From Halanaerobiales bacterium (GTDB lineage: Bacteria > Bacillota_F > Halanaerobiia > Halanaerobiales > DTU029), in assembly GCA_016278415.1 (NCBI GenBank), contig JADQBV010000068.1:1-12614 (forward strand): 12,614 nucleotides of DNA, given 5' to 3'. The position numbers and the translations under genes are program-made. The notes beneath the pieces were generated by a model. That model was not told the origin of the DNA. It searched no databases and saw only the letters and a program-made list of their open reading frames with translations. Positions 1-6,422 of this stretch are shown here, piece after piece (positions within the stretch are counted from its first letter, which is position 1; each line of letters opens with the position of its first letter).

Positions 1-190
1 CAAGAATATCAGCTAAGTCTCGATTACTTAAAAGATCTGTAAAACTATTTACTTTCTCCTCTTCTAATTCTGATAAAGCCTCAGCAATATCAATTGGATG
101 ATTTCTTTCTACCCATGTCTCATTGATAAAAGTATCTTCATTTAGAAAGTCAACTACATCTTCTTTTATCTTTTTAATATTATCCGGCAC
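1..190 (-). CDS. mgtE: MgtE-type magnesium transporter, N-terminal fragment (runs off the left edge)
   Basis: Reading the minus strand from a GTG at 190 gives an open frame of 63 codons to the window edge, beginning MPDNIKKIKEDVV. Residues ~30-63 contain HPIDIAEALSELEEEK followed by LLSNRDLADIL, which resembles the helical repeats of the MgtE N-terminal cytosolic domain (family pattern HPxDIAEALEEL...LLPPExAAEIL). In the family this domain precedes paired CBS domains and a membrane channel domain, and it senses cytosolic Mg2+ to gate the channel; those parts lie outside the window. The GTG start is chosen because a GGAGGT site lies 7 nt upstream, and the overlapping ATG one base away opens a frame that stops after 8 codons. 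Identification rests on about 60 residues, so it is good but not certain. Confidence 0.75.
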   Translation of the reverse strand, partial: MPDNIKKIKEDVVDFLNEDTFINETWVERNHPIDIAEALSELEEEKVNSFTDLLSNRDLADIL

Positions 191-197
191 ATAAAAC

Positions 198-203
198 ACC
201 TCC
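198..203 (-). promoter_or_regulatory. Ribosome binding site that fixes the mgtE GTG start
   Basis: GGAGGT on the minus strand, 7 nt before the GTG at 190-188. It supports the GTG over the overlapping out-of-frame ATG at 192-190. Confidence 0.7.
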
Positions 204-355
204 ATTATGGACATTAAAGAGTTTGCTATGTTTCAGTATATAAAGTTCTTTTATAATAAACTATCATAGATAATTATCAATTTATAATTATTACTTTGTG
301 ACAAACAACATATATGAAAACAACAGTAACCCTTATGTATAAAATATTCAACTGC

Positions 356-384
356 ATTATAACATATTTCACTTTATACTCCAA
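356..384 (-). promoter_or_regulatory. Possible promoter for the mgtE-like gene
   Basis: On the minus strand a perfect TATAAT (361-356) is preceded after 17 bp by TTGGAG (384-379), a weak -35 box. It would give a leader of about 160 nt before the GTG start. The rest of the 191-464 gap is AT-rich. It holds one 7-bp A/T-only inverted repeat (270-276 with 285-291) and no clear terminator for the upstream etfA gene, so read-through from the etf operon into mgtE is possible. Confidence 0.4.
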
Positions 385-464
385 ATCTTATGTTCTCCGT
401 AATGCTAAGTGTCTGTAACATTAAAGATAATAAAGGTTGAAGGCAATATAATCTAATACATGTT

Positions 465-1676
465 TTACTCAGTCGTTGAAGCAGCCTCTTTAAGGCTTAC
501 TCCATCTTTCAATTGTTTGATTATTAAAGGAATTATTTCAAAAAGATCCCCTACTAACCCATATGTAGCATATTTAAATATTGCAGCTTCTGGGTCTTTA
601 TTTATAGCAATAATAATATCAGAGGATTTCATACCCACCATATGCTGGACAGCACCTGAGATTCCACAAGCTATATAAATTCGTGGTGATACTGCAGTAC
701 CTGTCTGACCGACCTGGTGATTCTGTGCTATCCATCCATTATCAACAGCAGCCCTTGATGCCCCTACTGCACCACCTAAAGCAGCCGCTAGATCTTCAAT
801 TACCTTAAAATTGTCAGCTGAACCTAAGCCTCGACCCCCAGATACAATTATTTCCGCTTCATTAATTTTGATACCTTCCCCAAACTCTTTTACAAGTTCT
901 AAGACTTCGGTTTTCAGAGATATCTGACTTAAATCAAAATTATGTTTAATTACCTCTCCCTGGTTTCCAGATTTTATTGGAGCTGGTTTCATAACTCCAG
1001 GTCGAACAGTAGCCATCTGTGGTCTGTGATTTTTACAGACAATTGTAGCCATAATATTACCACCAAAGGCAGGTCTAGTCTGAAGGAGATTTCCCGTTTC
1101 CTTATCAATATCTAGCCCTGTACAATCTGCAGTAAGTCCAGTTTTAATTCTAGCAGCCACCCTTGGTCCTAATGAACGACCAATCGCAGTAGCACCTAAG
1201 AGAATAATTGATGGTTTATATTTACCGATTACATCTGTCATTATAGCACTATAATACTCATCATTATATGTTTCTAAATTTTGATCATCTATAAGATAGA
1301 CTTTGTCAACTGAATAGTCTATTAATTTTTTTGCCTTATCAGATAACTGGCTTCCTAATAATAAGACACATAAGTCCTGATTCAATTTATCTGCTAATTT
1401 CCTGCCTTCGCCGATTAATTCATATACTACAGTATTAAGTTCACCATTTCGTTGTTCTCCAAAAACCCATACACCCTTATAATTATCAAAATTTAAGTTA
1501 TTTTCTTTTCGTTTAATTTCGATTGCTTCTACTGGACAAACACTTTCACAGGAACCACAAAGAGTACAAGTGTCTAGAATAACAGCTTTATTATCCCTAA
1601 TGTCGATTGCATTAAATGGACACTGCCTAATACAAAGTTTACATCCTGTACAATTATCACTTACAAAAATACTCAT
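465..1676 (-). CDS. etfA: Electron transfer flavoprotein alpha subunit with N-terminal 2x[4Fe-4S] ferredoxin domain
   Basis: 403 residues. An N-terminal ferredoxin-like domain shows two CxxCxxCxxxCP clusters (C9, C12, C15, C19 and C37, C40, C43, C47). It is followed by the Etf alpha/beta domain and a C-terminal FAD domain with GGRGLGS (280-286), SRAAVDNGW (307-315) and GQTGTAVSP (323-331). The protein should pair with EtfB to carry electrons to or from the neighbouring acyl-CoA dehydrogenase in the cytoplasm. Fused ferredoxin domains are known in Etfs of anaerobes such as the caffeyl-CoA reductase and lactate dehydrogenase complexes, where iron-sulfur centres exchange electrons with ferredoxin. 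The start has a GGAGG site about 9 nt upstream, and the gene begins 14 bp after etfB ends, so the two are co-transcribed. It is longer than plain EtfA (~320-340 residues) only because of the added domain. Confidence 0.93.
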   Translation of the reverse strand: MSIFVSDNCTGCKLCIRQCPFNAIDIRDNKAVILDTCTLCGSCESVCPVEAIEIKRKENNLNFDNYKGVWVFGEQRNGELNTVVYELIGEGRKLADKLNQDLCVLLLGSQLSDKAKKLIDYSVDKVYLIDDQNLETYNDEYYSAIMTDVIGKYKPSIILLGATAIGRSLGPRVAARIKTGLTADCTGLDIDKETGNLLQTRPAFGGNIMATIVCKNHRPQMATVRPGVMKPAPIKSGNQGEVIKHNFDLSQISLKTEVLELVKEFGEGIKINEAEIIVSGGRGLGSADNFKVIEDLAAALGGAVGASRAAVDNGWIAQNHQVGQTGTAVSPRIYIACGISGAVQHMVGMKSSDIIIAINKDPEAAIFKYATYGLVGDLFEIIPLIIKQLKDGVSLKEAASTTE

Positions 1677-1690
1677 AATATATCCTCCCC

Positions 1691-2479
1691 CTACAATACC
1701 TTTTGTTCAGTCAAAGCCTTTAACAAACAATCCACTTGATATCCACATTCCCCATCAAATATCCTGGTTTCAACATCCAACTGTGGTGTTGAAACAGAAA
1801 CCACCTGTGTTGGTGAACCATCTAGACCAATTAGGTCTTCGTTTACATCAAGGTCATTAGCAGTCCAGACTGGTATATCTTCCAATTTACGAGATTTTAA
1901 AATACCAGTAATTGAAGGTAGTCTAGGCTCATTAATCTCTTTAATTACTGTAAGGAGAGCAGGTAACTGTAGGCGTATTTTCTCATAACCATCCTCTATT
2001 TTCCTTTTAACAGTGATATACTTCTTAGTAGTCTCCATAATTTCCTCAACATATGCAGCATGTGGGATAGTCAAATGCTCTGCTATTCCTGGTCCTACTT
2101 GAGCTGTGTCACCATCAATAGCCTGTTTACCACACAATATAAGATCAACACCTTTTATTTTTTCTATTCCCTTTGACAATGTATAAGACGTAGCCAGGGT
2201 ATCAGCACCAGCAAAGGCCCTATCACTCAATAAAATAACCTGATTAACCCCTAGAGAAATAGCTTCTTTCAAAGAATCCTTTACTTGAGGTGGCCCCATA
2301 CTGATTACAGTCACCTTACCACCATACTCTTCACGCAAACGCAAAGCTGTTTCAATAGCATGCATGTCATAGGGATTTATAATAGACTTTACACCTTGCC
2401 TTATCAAAGTATTAGTCTTTTTATCTATTTTAACATCATTTGTATCAGGAACCTGCTTAATACATACAACAATATTCAT
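1691..2479 (-). CDS. etfB: Electron transfer flavoprotein beta subunit
   Basis: 262 residues, the usual EtfB length. The N-terminus MNIVVCIKQVPDT and the segment CGKQAIDGDTAQVGPGIAEHL near residues 115-135 are family signatures. In ordinary Etfs the matching loop binds AMP. The form DGDTAQVGP is the one seen in electron-bifurcating Etfs that bind a second FAD and NAD(H), so I infer that type here. The product forms a heterodimer with EtfA, encoded 14 bp downstream. A GGAGG site lies about 9 nt before the ATG. The 122-bp gap between the dehydrogenase stop and this start shows no terminator and no convincing promoter, so one transcript covering dehydrogenase, etfB and etfA is likely. Confidence 0.94.
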   Translation of the reverse strand: MNIVVCIKQVPDTNDVKIDKKTNTLIRQGVKSIINPYDMHAIETALRLREEYGGKVTVISMGPPQVKDSLKEAISLGVNQVILLSDRAFAGADTLATSYTLSKGIEKIKGVDLILCGKQAIDGDTAQVGPGIAEHLTIPHAAYVEEIMETTKKYITVKRKIEDGYEKIRLQLPALLTVIKEINEPRLPSITGILKSRKLEDIPVWTANDLDVNEDLIGLDGSPTQVVSVSTPQLDVETRIFDGECGYQVDCLLKALTEQKVL

Positions 2480-2601
2480 TTACTCTAGCCTCCAATCATT
2501 TATAATAATAATATTTTAATTAAGACAATCCACATAGCTGCGACTGGAATAAATTATTTCTATCACTTGCCACTCAATCGACATCCATGACTCTATGAGA
2601 C

Positions 2602-3744
2602 CTACTTTTTCCAGAGTGTTGAAGCTATTACATTACGCTGGATTTGATTTGTACCTTCATAGATTTGAGTTATCTTAGCATCTCTCATCATCTTTTCAAC
2701 TGGGTAATCCTTCATATAACCATAACCACCAAATATCTGCACTGCATCAGTAGTAACCTCCATAGCGACATCTGATGCATAACATTTACACATAGCTGAT
2801 TCCCGACTGATATCCTTTGCACCATTATCAATCATCCTTGCAGTACTATATACTAAAGATCGGGCTGCTTCTGTCTTCATAGCCATATTTGCTAACATAT
2901 GCTGGATTGCCTGAAAACTAGAAATAGTTTTACCAAACTGCTCCCTTTCCTTTGTATATTTAAGGCAGGCATCAATAGCACCCTGGGCAATACCTAATGC
3001 CTGAGAAGCTACACCAGGCCTTGTACGGTCTAACGTTTTTAATGCTACTATATAACCAAAACCAGGCCTTGCTAAGATCTTACTTTTATGCACTCTACAG
3101 TTATCAAAGATTAATTCCCTGGTAGTAGAACCACGTATGCCCATCTTGTCTTCCTTCACACCAAAACTAAAACCCTCTGTTCCTTTTTCAACAATAAAGG
3201 CTGTTGCTCCTCTAGAGCCTTTACTTTTATTAGTCATAGCAATAATAGTATAGATATCAGCCTCTCCACCATTTGTAATCCATTGTTTGGTACCATTCAA
3301 TATATAATAATCCCCATCTTTTTCAGCAGTAGTCTGCATATTACTGGCATCACTACCTGCCTCTGATTCTGTTAGGCCAAATGCAGCTATCGCTCCATCA
3401 GCCACCCTTGGTAGATACTCTTTCTTCTGCTCTTCGTTACCAAAAAGTAGAATAGGCATTGCACCAAGTCCTGTAGCTGCATAACCTAGAGCAATACCTC
3501 CACATACCTTACTCAATTCTTCAGTAACAAGAGACATTTCAAAGATACCACCACCCAGTCCACCGTATTCCTCCGGTATAAAGACACGGAACATATCTGA
3601 CTGAGCACAAATCTTCATAATATCCCAGGGAAACTCACCACTTTGATCATACTTCTCCACCACATCTGCAATCTTCTCTTCTGCAATTCTACGAGCTAGA
3701 TCACGAATAATTTGCTGCTTTTCATCCAAAAAATAGTCCATCAT
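2602..3744 (-). CDS. Acyl-CoA dehydrogenase (butyryl-CoA dehydrogenase-like, Etf-linked)
   Basis: About 380 residues, full length for a short-chain acyl-CoA dehydrogenase. Counted from the upstream ATG at 3762, visible motifs are the FAD-binding stretch FGLTESEAGSDAS (128-140), WITNGG (161-166), KEREQFGK (271-278), the FAD/dimer motif FGGYGY (344-349) and the catalytic-base motif IYEGTNQIQR (E369). It oxidises an acyl-CoA or, in fermenting anaerobes, reduces an enoyl-CoA with electrons from EtfAB; the adjacent etfB-etfA strongly supports Etf coupling. No crotonase, thiolase or hydroxyacyl-CoA dehydrogenase gene is in view, so the substrate (crotonyl-CoA or another enoyl-CoA) is not settled. 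I prefer the ATG at 3744 or 3741 over 3762 because AAAGGAAG sits 5-8 nt upstream and family members begin MDFxL-like. The first ~82 codons and the upstream region lie inside a direct repeat made by the neighbouring insertion sequence, yet the gene is intact. Confidence 0.92.
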   Translation of the reverse strand: MMDYFLDEKQQIIRDLARRIAEEKIADVVEKYDQSGEFPWDIMKICAQSDMFRVFIPEEYGGLGGGIFEMSLVTEELSKVCGGIALGYAATGLGAMPILLFGNEEQKKEYLPRVADGAIAAFGLTESEAGSDASNMQTTAEKDGDYYILNGTKQWITNGGEADIYTIIAMTNKSKGSRGATAFIVEKGTEGFSFGVKEDKMGIRGSTTRELIFDNCRVHKSKILARPGFGYIVALKTLDRTRPGVASQALGIAQGAIDACLKYTKEREQFGKTISSFQAIQHMLANMAMKTEAARSLVYSTARMIDNGAKDISRESAMCKCYASDVAMEVTTDAVQIFGGYGYMKDYPVEKMMRDAKITQIYEGTNQIQRNVIASTLWKK

Positions 3745-3749
3745 TTTCA

Positions 3750-3757
3750 CTTCCTTT
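3750..3757 (-). promoter_or_regulatory. Ribosome binding site deciding the dehydrogenase start
   Basis: AAAGGAAG on the minus strand, 5 nt before the ATG at 3744 and 8 nt before the ATG at 3741. The upstream ATG at 3762 has only a weak ACAGG-like sequence in front of it. An identical copy at 6197-6204 serves the truncated duplicate. Confidence 0.6.
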
Positions 3758-3798
3758 CCCATAATAAACCTGTGAAAACTATAATATATATATCTTAT

Positions 3799-3827
3799 AT
3801 TATAGCGTATTATTTATATATAGTAAA
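3799..3827 (-). promoter_or_regulatory. Promoter for the dehydrogenase-etfB-etfA operon (left copy)
   Basis: On the minus strand TTTACT (3827-3822), a 17-bp spacer and a perfect TATAAT (3804-3799) lie about 37 bp before the upstream ATG and 55 bp before the preferred start. The region is within the long direct repeat, so the insertion left this promoter in place upstream of the intact gene. Inferred from sequence only. Confidence 0.6.
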
Positions 3828-3966
3828 TTAACTGTAATTTTTAATTGTAAAAACACAAAAAATTGCAAAATATCATCTATACTATCGACAGATTCTTACT
3901 ATGTATACGTGTATATTTAATTTTTTTAAAATAACCCTTTACAAGGATTATGTTTTATGCTATTAT

Positions 3967-3982
3967 CCCGTATTTGACAGTT
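3967..3982 (+). repeat. IS left terminal inverted repeat
   Basis: CCCGTATTTGACAGTT. It matches the inverted right end at 13 of 16 positions; the inner ten bases match completely. Confidence 0.85.
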
Positions 3983-3992
3983 AAAAAAAGCA

Positions 3993-4036
3993 AAAAGCCG
4001 TAATACCCTTATGAATAAAGGGTTTTTACGGCTTTT
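3993..4036 (-). terminator. Rho-independent terminator behind the transposase gene
   Basis: Inverted repeat with arms AAAAGCCGTAA and TTACGGCTTTT, extended by ACCCTT/AAGGGT with a small internal mismatch around a short loop. On the minus strand it is followed by a T-rich tail (complement of 3983-3996). It sits 27 bp after the transposase stop and just inside the IS end, so it should stop transposase transcripts before they reach the dehydrogenase gene. The A-rich other side could also make it work in the opposite direction. Confidence 0.8.
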
Positions 4037-4050
4037 CTATGTTAAAGAAG

Positions 4051-4060
4051 TGCGTACTTT
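4051..4060 (+). repeat. Left subterminal inverted repeat of the IS
   Basis: TGCGTACTTT, 84 bp inside the left tip. Its exact reverse complement lies at 5849-5858, 85 bp inside the right tip. The symmetric placement suggests a protein binding site, but this is inference. Confidence 0.45.
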
Positions 4061-4062
4061 TT

Positions 4063-5805
4063 TTATTTCTTAGTGTCACTAATTATTTTTTTTATTTTTT
4101 TATTAGTAACAATTTGATAGTCTGTTCTAAAACCAAAAGTCTCATGTAAAGTATCAGTGAAATCATTTCTTGTATAAGCTGGAATATAACCTTCTCCTGG
4201 AGCTTCAAGAAAGTTCATGTCTCTTAAGTTTTGGATGATTGTTGAACAGGTAAAGGCATCACCCAATCTTTTTTCAAGAAGTCGATAAATGATCAATGAA
4301 ATAAAACAGGTAATAAAATGGGCTTCAATGCGTTCATCATTACTTAAGTAGACTGGTCTTGCTTTAAATTCTGTTTTCATAATACGGAAACAATCTTCAA
4401 TTTGCCAACGACGCTTGTTAACCTTTATAATCTCAGAAGGGTCTGCTTCTAAGTTAGTACAAACCCCATAAAAACCATCATAAATTTCTTCTTTAGCAAT
4501 TACTTTTGTATTAATTTGATGAATTTTTTTGTTGGCAACTTCGCCGTCTTCAGTACAGGTTGTTGTTTTAATAAAACGGCGATAATCATTTTGCCTGGCT
4601 TTACCTATTTTTGACGGATTGGAATCAATCTTTTTTTGAGCCCGTAGAATTTGTTGCTTGCGAATACGTCTTTGATAGTTGCGATATTTAAAACTAAAAG
4701 TAACAATTAATTTTTGCTCTAATCCATTTTCTTTAATCCAACGTTCTTTATAAAAGACTTTAGAAAGCCAACGCTCTTTTTCTTGATCATCCATAGTTTC
4801 AATCATTTTTTCTAGTTCTGAAAGGTTATACAATTTTCTGCTATTTGATAATGACCAACCTTCTGGCTTAAGAGCCCACTCTTTAAGATGTTTTTTTAAT
4901 TTTTTAATAGATTGGGTTGTGATAAAAGCACGATTACCAATATCATTAAAACGTCGATTATCATTGGATGCAAGACCAGCATCCGTACAAACAATAAACT
5001 TTGATAATTTGAAATCATCAAGAATTTTTTCTTCTAAAGGTTTTAAAGTTGTTTGTTCATTGGTGTTTCCTTTGTGCATTGAAAAGGCAAGAGGAATACC
5101 ATCCCCATCCATAAAAAGACCCATTTGCACAATGGGATTAGGACGGTGTTGTTTTGAAATCCCATACTTTTTTAATCCTTTTTCTTCTTCTATTTCAAAA
5201 AAGTAATTAGTGCAATCATAGTAAAGAATACCTGTATTACGGTTAGAAATTTTTAGACTGTTTTTATATAGATTAGCTTGAATAAAATCAGATTCTTTTG
5301 CAAAAATATCAAGAGCTCGATAAATGTGTTGAAGTTCAAAGTTTGGTTGTTCAATAAAAGTACTTGCCTGGCGATGAGTTGATAACTTGGATGAGGGGAA
5401 TAAAATACGCCCGAAAATTAGTCGAGATAGGATACTGTTAAGATCGTAAGTAAATTTATATTTATTAGATAATTCATCACATATCTTATCAAGAGCAAGT
5501 TCGTAATAGATTTTTTGAAGAAAGAGGTAACCTCCATTAAAAGTCTGTTGTTGGTCCTTTTTAATTTTTTTAACAGGAGAATATTTAAGAATAACTTTCT
5601 GTTTTTTCTGCCGCTCTTTTTCATTCAATTCCTTGATATATTCTTTTGCCCATTGAATAGGATCCTCTCCATCTAATTTTTTTATTAAATCATCATATGT
5701 ACCAAGTTTTTCAACAATTTTAGTAGTACGCTTTCCTCTTACGGTAATATCCTTAATTACATAAAGAGAAGACGCATTTTTGGATTTGGTAATTTTTAAT
5801 CGCAT
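4063..5805 (-). CDS. IS1634-family DDE transposase
   Basis: 580 residues, a full-length frame for this family. The N-terminal part (residues 1-80: MRLKITKSKN..., then KIVEKLGTYDDL) matches the start common to IS1634-type transposases. The RNase H-like core offers D197 in YYDCTNYFFE, D275 in IVCTDAGLAS, and E470 within RRWQIEDCFRIMK. The last has the R-x3-E-x6-K spacing of the IS4-group YREK signature (R466, E470, K477), but the usual tyrosine position is Asn463. A long insertion rich in Lys and Arg (about 300-440) separates the second Asp from Glu, as is usual where a beta-strand insertion domain is present. The start is supported by AAGGAGGG 8 nt upstream. The protein should cut and join the element's ends in the cytoplasm. 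No frameshift or stop is seen, so it may be active. Confidence 0.93.
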   Translation of the reverse strand: MRLKITKSKNASSLYVIKDITVRGKRTTKIVEKLGTYDDLIKKLDGEDPIQWAKEYIKELNEKERQKKQKVILKYSPVKKIKKDQQQTFNGGYLFLQKIYYELALDKICDELSNKYKFTYDLNSILSRLIFGRILFPSSKLSTHRQASTFIEQPNFELQHIYRALDIFAKESDFIQANLYKNSLKISNRNTGILYYDCTNYFFEIEEEKGLKKYGISKQHRPNPIVQMGLFMDGDGIPLAFSMHKGNTNEQTTLKPLEEKILDDFKLSKFIVCTDAGLASNDNRRFNDIGNRAFITTQSIKKLKKHLKEWALKPEGWSLSNSRKLYNLSELEKMIETMDDQEKERWLSKVFYKERWIKENGLEQKLIVTFSFKYRNYQRRIRKQQILRAQKKIDSNPSKIGKARQNDYRRFIKTTTCTEDGEVANKKIHQINTKVIAKEEIYDGFYGVCTNLEADPSEIIKVNKRRWQIEDCFRIMKTEFKARPVYLSNDERIEAHFITCFISLIIYRLLEKRLGDAFTCSTIIQNLRDMNFLEAPGEGYIPAYTRNDFTDTLHETFGFRTDYQIVTNKKIKKIISDTKK

Positions 5806-5830
5806 AACAAAATCCCTCCTTATCCCTTAT

Positions 5831-5859
5831 ATTATATCACAGTACGATAAAGTACGCAA
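5831..5859 (-). promoter_or_regulatory. Internal promoter of the transposase gene
   Basis: On the minus strand TTGCGT (5859-5854), 17-bp spacer and TATAAT (5836-5831) preceded by TGA, giving an extended -10 (TGnTATAAT). It lies about 25 bp before the ATG. The -35 overlaps the subterminal inverted repeat at 5849-5858, so a protein bound there, such as the transposase, could repress the promoter; this is inference. Confidence 0.6.
5849..5858 (-). repeat. Right subterminal inverted repeat of the IS
   Basis: AAAGTACGCA on the plus strand, the exact reverse complement of 4051-4060. It overlaps the -35 region of the transposase promoter. Confidence 0.45.
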
Positions 5860-5921
5860 TAAAAAAGTGGCAAATTTGACATAAAAATAAGGCTATATCA
5901 AGGCTTTAAGAGATTTTTATT

Positions 5922-6191
5922 CTATGCAACTGTCAAAAACCCGCCTCCACATACCTTACTCAATTCTTCAGTAACAAGAGACATTTCAAAGATACCACCA
6001 CCCAGTCCACCGTATTCCTCCGGTATAAAGACACGGAACATATCTGACTGAGCACAAATCTTCATAATATCCCAGGGAAACTCACCACTTTGATCATACT
6101 TCTCCACCACATCTGCAATCTTCTCTTCTGCAATTCTACGAGCTAGATCACGAATAATTTGCTGCTTTTCATCCAAAAAATAGTCCATCAT
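5922..6191 (-). pseudogene. Truncated 5' duplicate of the acyl-CoA dehydrogenase gene
   Basis: The first ~82 codons of the dehydrogenase are repeated here, identical to the intact gene up to ...ELSKVCGG. The frame then crosses into the IS right end and adds GFLTVA before a stop at 5922. Promoter, ribosome binding site and start are all present, so an ~89-residue peptide (95 if the upstream ATG at 6209 is used) could be made. It covers only the N-terminal helical domain and lacks the FAD site and catalytic Glu, so it cannot be an enzyme. It is a by-product of the target duplication, not an independent gene. The transposase start lies 116 bp further on with no visible terminator between. Confidence 0.85.
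5928..5943 (-). repeat. IS right terminal inverted repeat
   Basis: Read on the minus strand this end is CGGGTTTTTGACAGTT, the partner of the left end at 3967-3982. Mismatches fall at positions 2, 3 and 6 only. Confidence 0.85.
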
Positions 6192-6414
6192 TTTCACTTC
6201 CTTTCCCATAATAAACCTGTGAAAACTATAATATATATATCTTATATTATAGCGTATTATTTATATATAGTAAATTAACTGTAATTTTTAATTGTAAAAA
6301 CACAAAAAATTGCAAAATATCATCTATACTATCGACAGATTCTTACTATGTATACGTGTATATTTAATTTTTTTAAAATTAACCCTTTACAAGGATTATG
6401 TTTTATGCTATTAT
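5944..6414. repeat. Right copy of the ~470-bp direct repeat
   Basis: 471 bp matching 3497-3966 with one inserted T near 6380. It carries a second copy of the dehydrogenase 5' end and promoter. Directly after it, unique host DNA resumes at 6415, which would have joined 3966 before the insertion. Confidence 0.9.
6246..6274 (-). promoter_or_regulatory. Duplicated dehydrogenase promoter, now facing the IS
   Basis: Exact copy of the TTTACT-17-TATAAT promoter at 3799-3827. From here transcription would cross the truncated dehydrogenase and enter the transposase gene in the sense direction. Confidence 0.55.
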
Positions 6415-6422
6415 GTAATCAA

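Larger units (their letters stand above)
3497..3966. repeat. Left copy of ~470-bp direct repeat (target-site duplication of the IS)
   Basis: These 470 bp recur at 5944-6414. Compared base by base they differ by a single extra T in the right copy (AAAATAACCC near 3931 against AAAATTAACCC near 6380). The match starts and stops exactly where the insertion sequence ends: the base before the left copy and the base after the right copy belong to unique host DNA and differ from the IS tips. The copy contains the first ~80 codons of the dehydrogenase, its promoter and ~200 bp of upstream DNA. The IS1634 family is known for long, variable-length target duplications (up to several hundred bp in Mycoplasma mycoides), which fits. 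Confidence 0.9.
3967..5943 (-). mobile_element. IS1634-family insertion sequence, complete
   Basis: A 1977-bp element with one transposase gene on the minus strand (4063-5805) and imperfect 16-bp terminal inverted repeats (13 of 16 match). An internal promoter drives the transposase, and a hairpin terminator follows it. Both ends abut the direct repeats exactly, so the limits are well defined. Length, single large transposase frame and very long flanking duplication agree with the IS1634 family. The intact reading frame and near-identical flanking repeats suggest a recent, possibly still active insertion. It lies upstream of the dehydrogenase gene without breaking it. Confidence 0.92.

Noticed and set aside
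191..349. Mg2+-sensing (M-box) riboswitch in the leader of the mgtE-like gene
   Set aside because: A leader of about the right length exists, but it is almost entirely A/T with none of the GC-rich helices or conserved M-box blocks I would expect.
1570..1860. Plus-strand open frame overlapping etfA and etfB
   Set aside because: It is a shadow of two well-recognised genes on the other strand, has no ribosome binding site and no family likeness. The same applies to the other short frames antisense to etfA, etfB, transposase, mnmA and the ABC exporter.
3974..3979. TTGACA in the IS left end as a promoter -35
   Set aside because: No -10-like hexamer lies 16-18 bp downstream, and it points into the element against the transposase; it is part of the terminal inverted repeat.
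5922..6209. A second, independent acyl-CoA dehydrogenase-like gene
   Set aside because: It is identical to the first ~82 codons of the intact gene, ends inside the insertion sequence, and is part of the 470-bp repeat; it is a truncated copy.
3497..6414. Composite transposon or older tandem gene duplication with a later insertion
   Set aside because: Only one element is present and the repeats stop exactly at its tips on both sides, which a separate earlier duplication would not produce except by coincidence.
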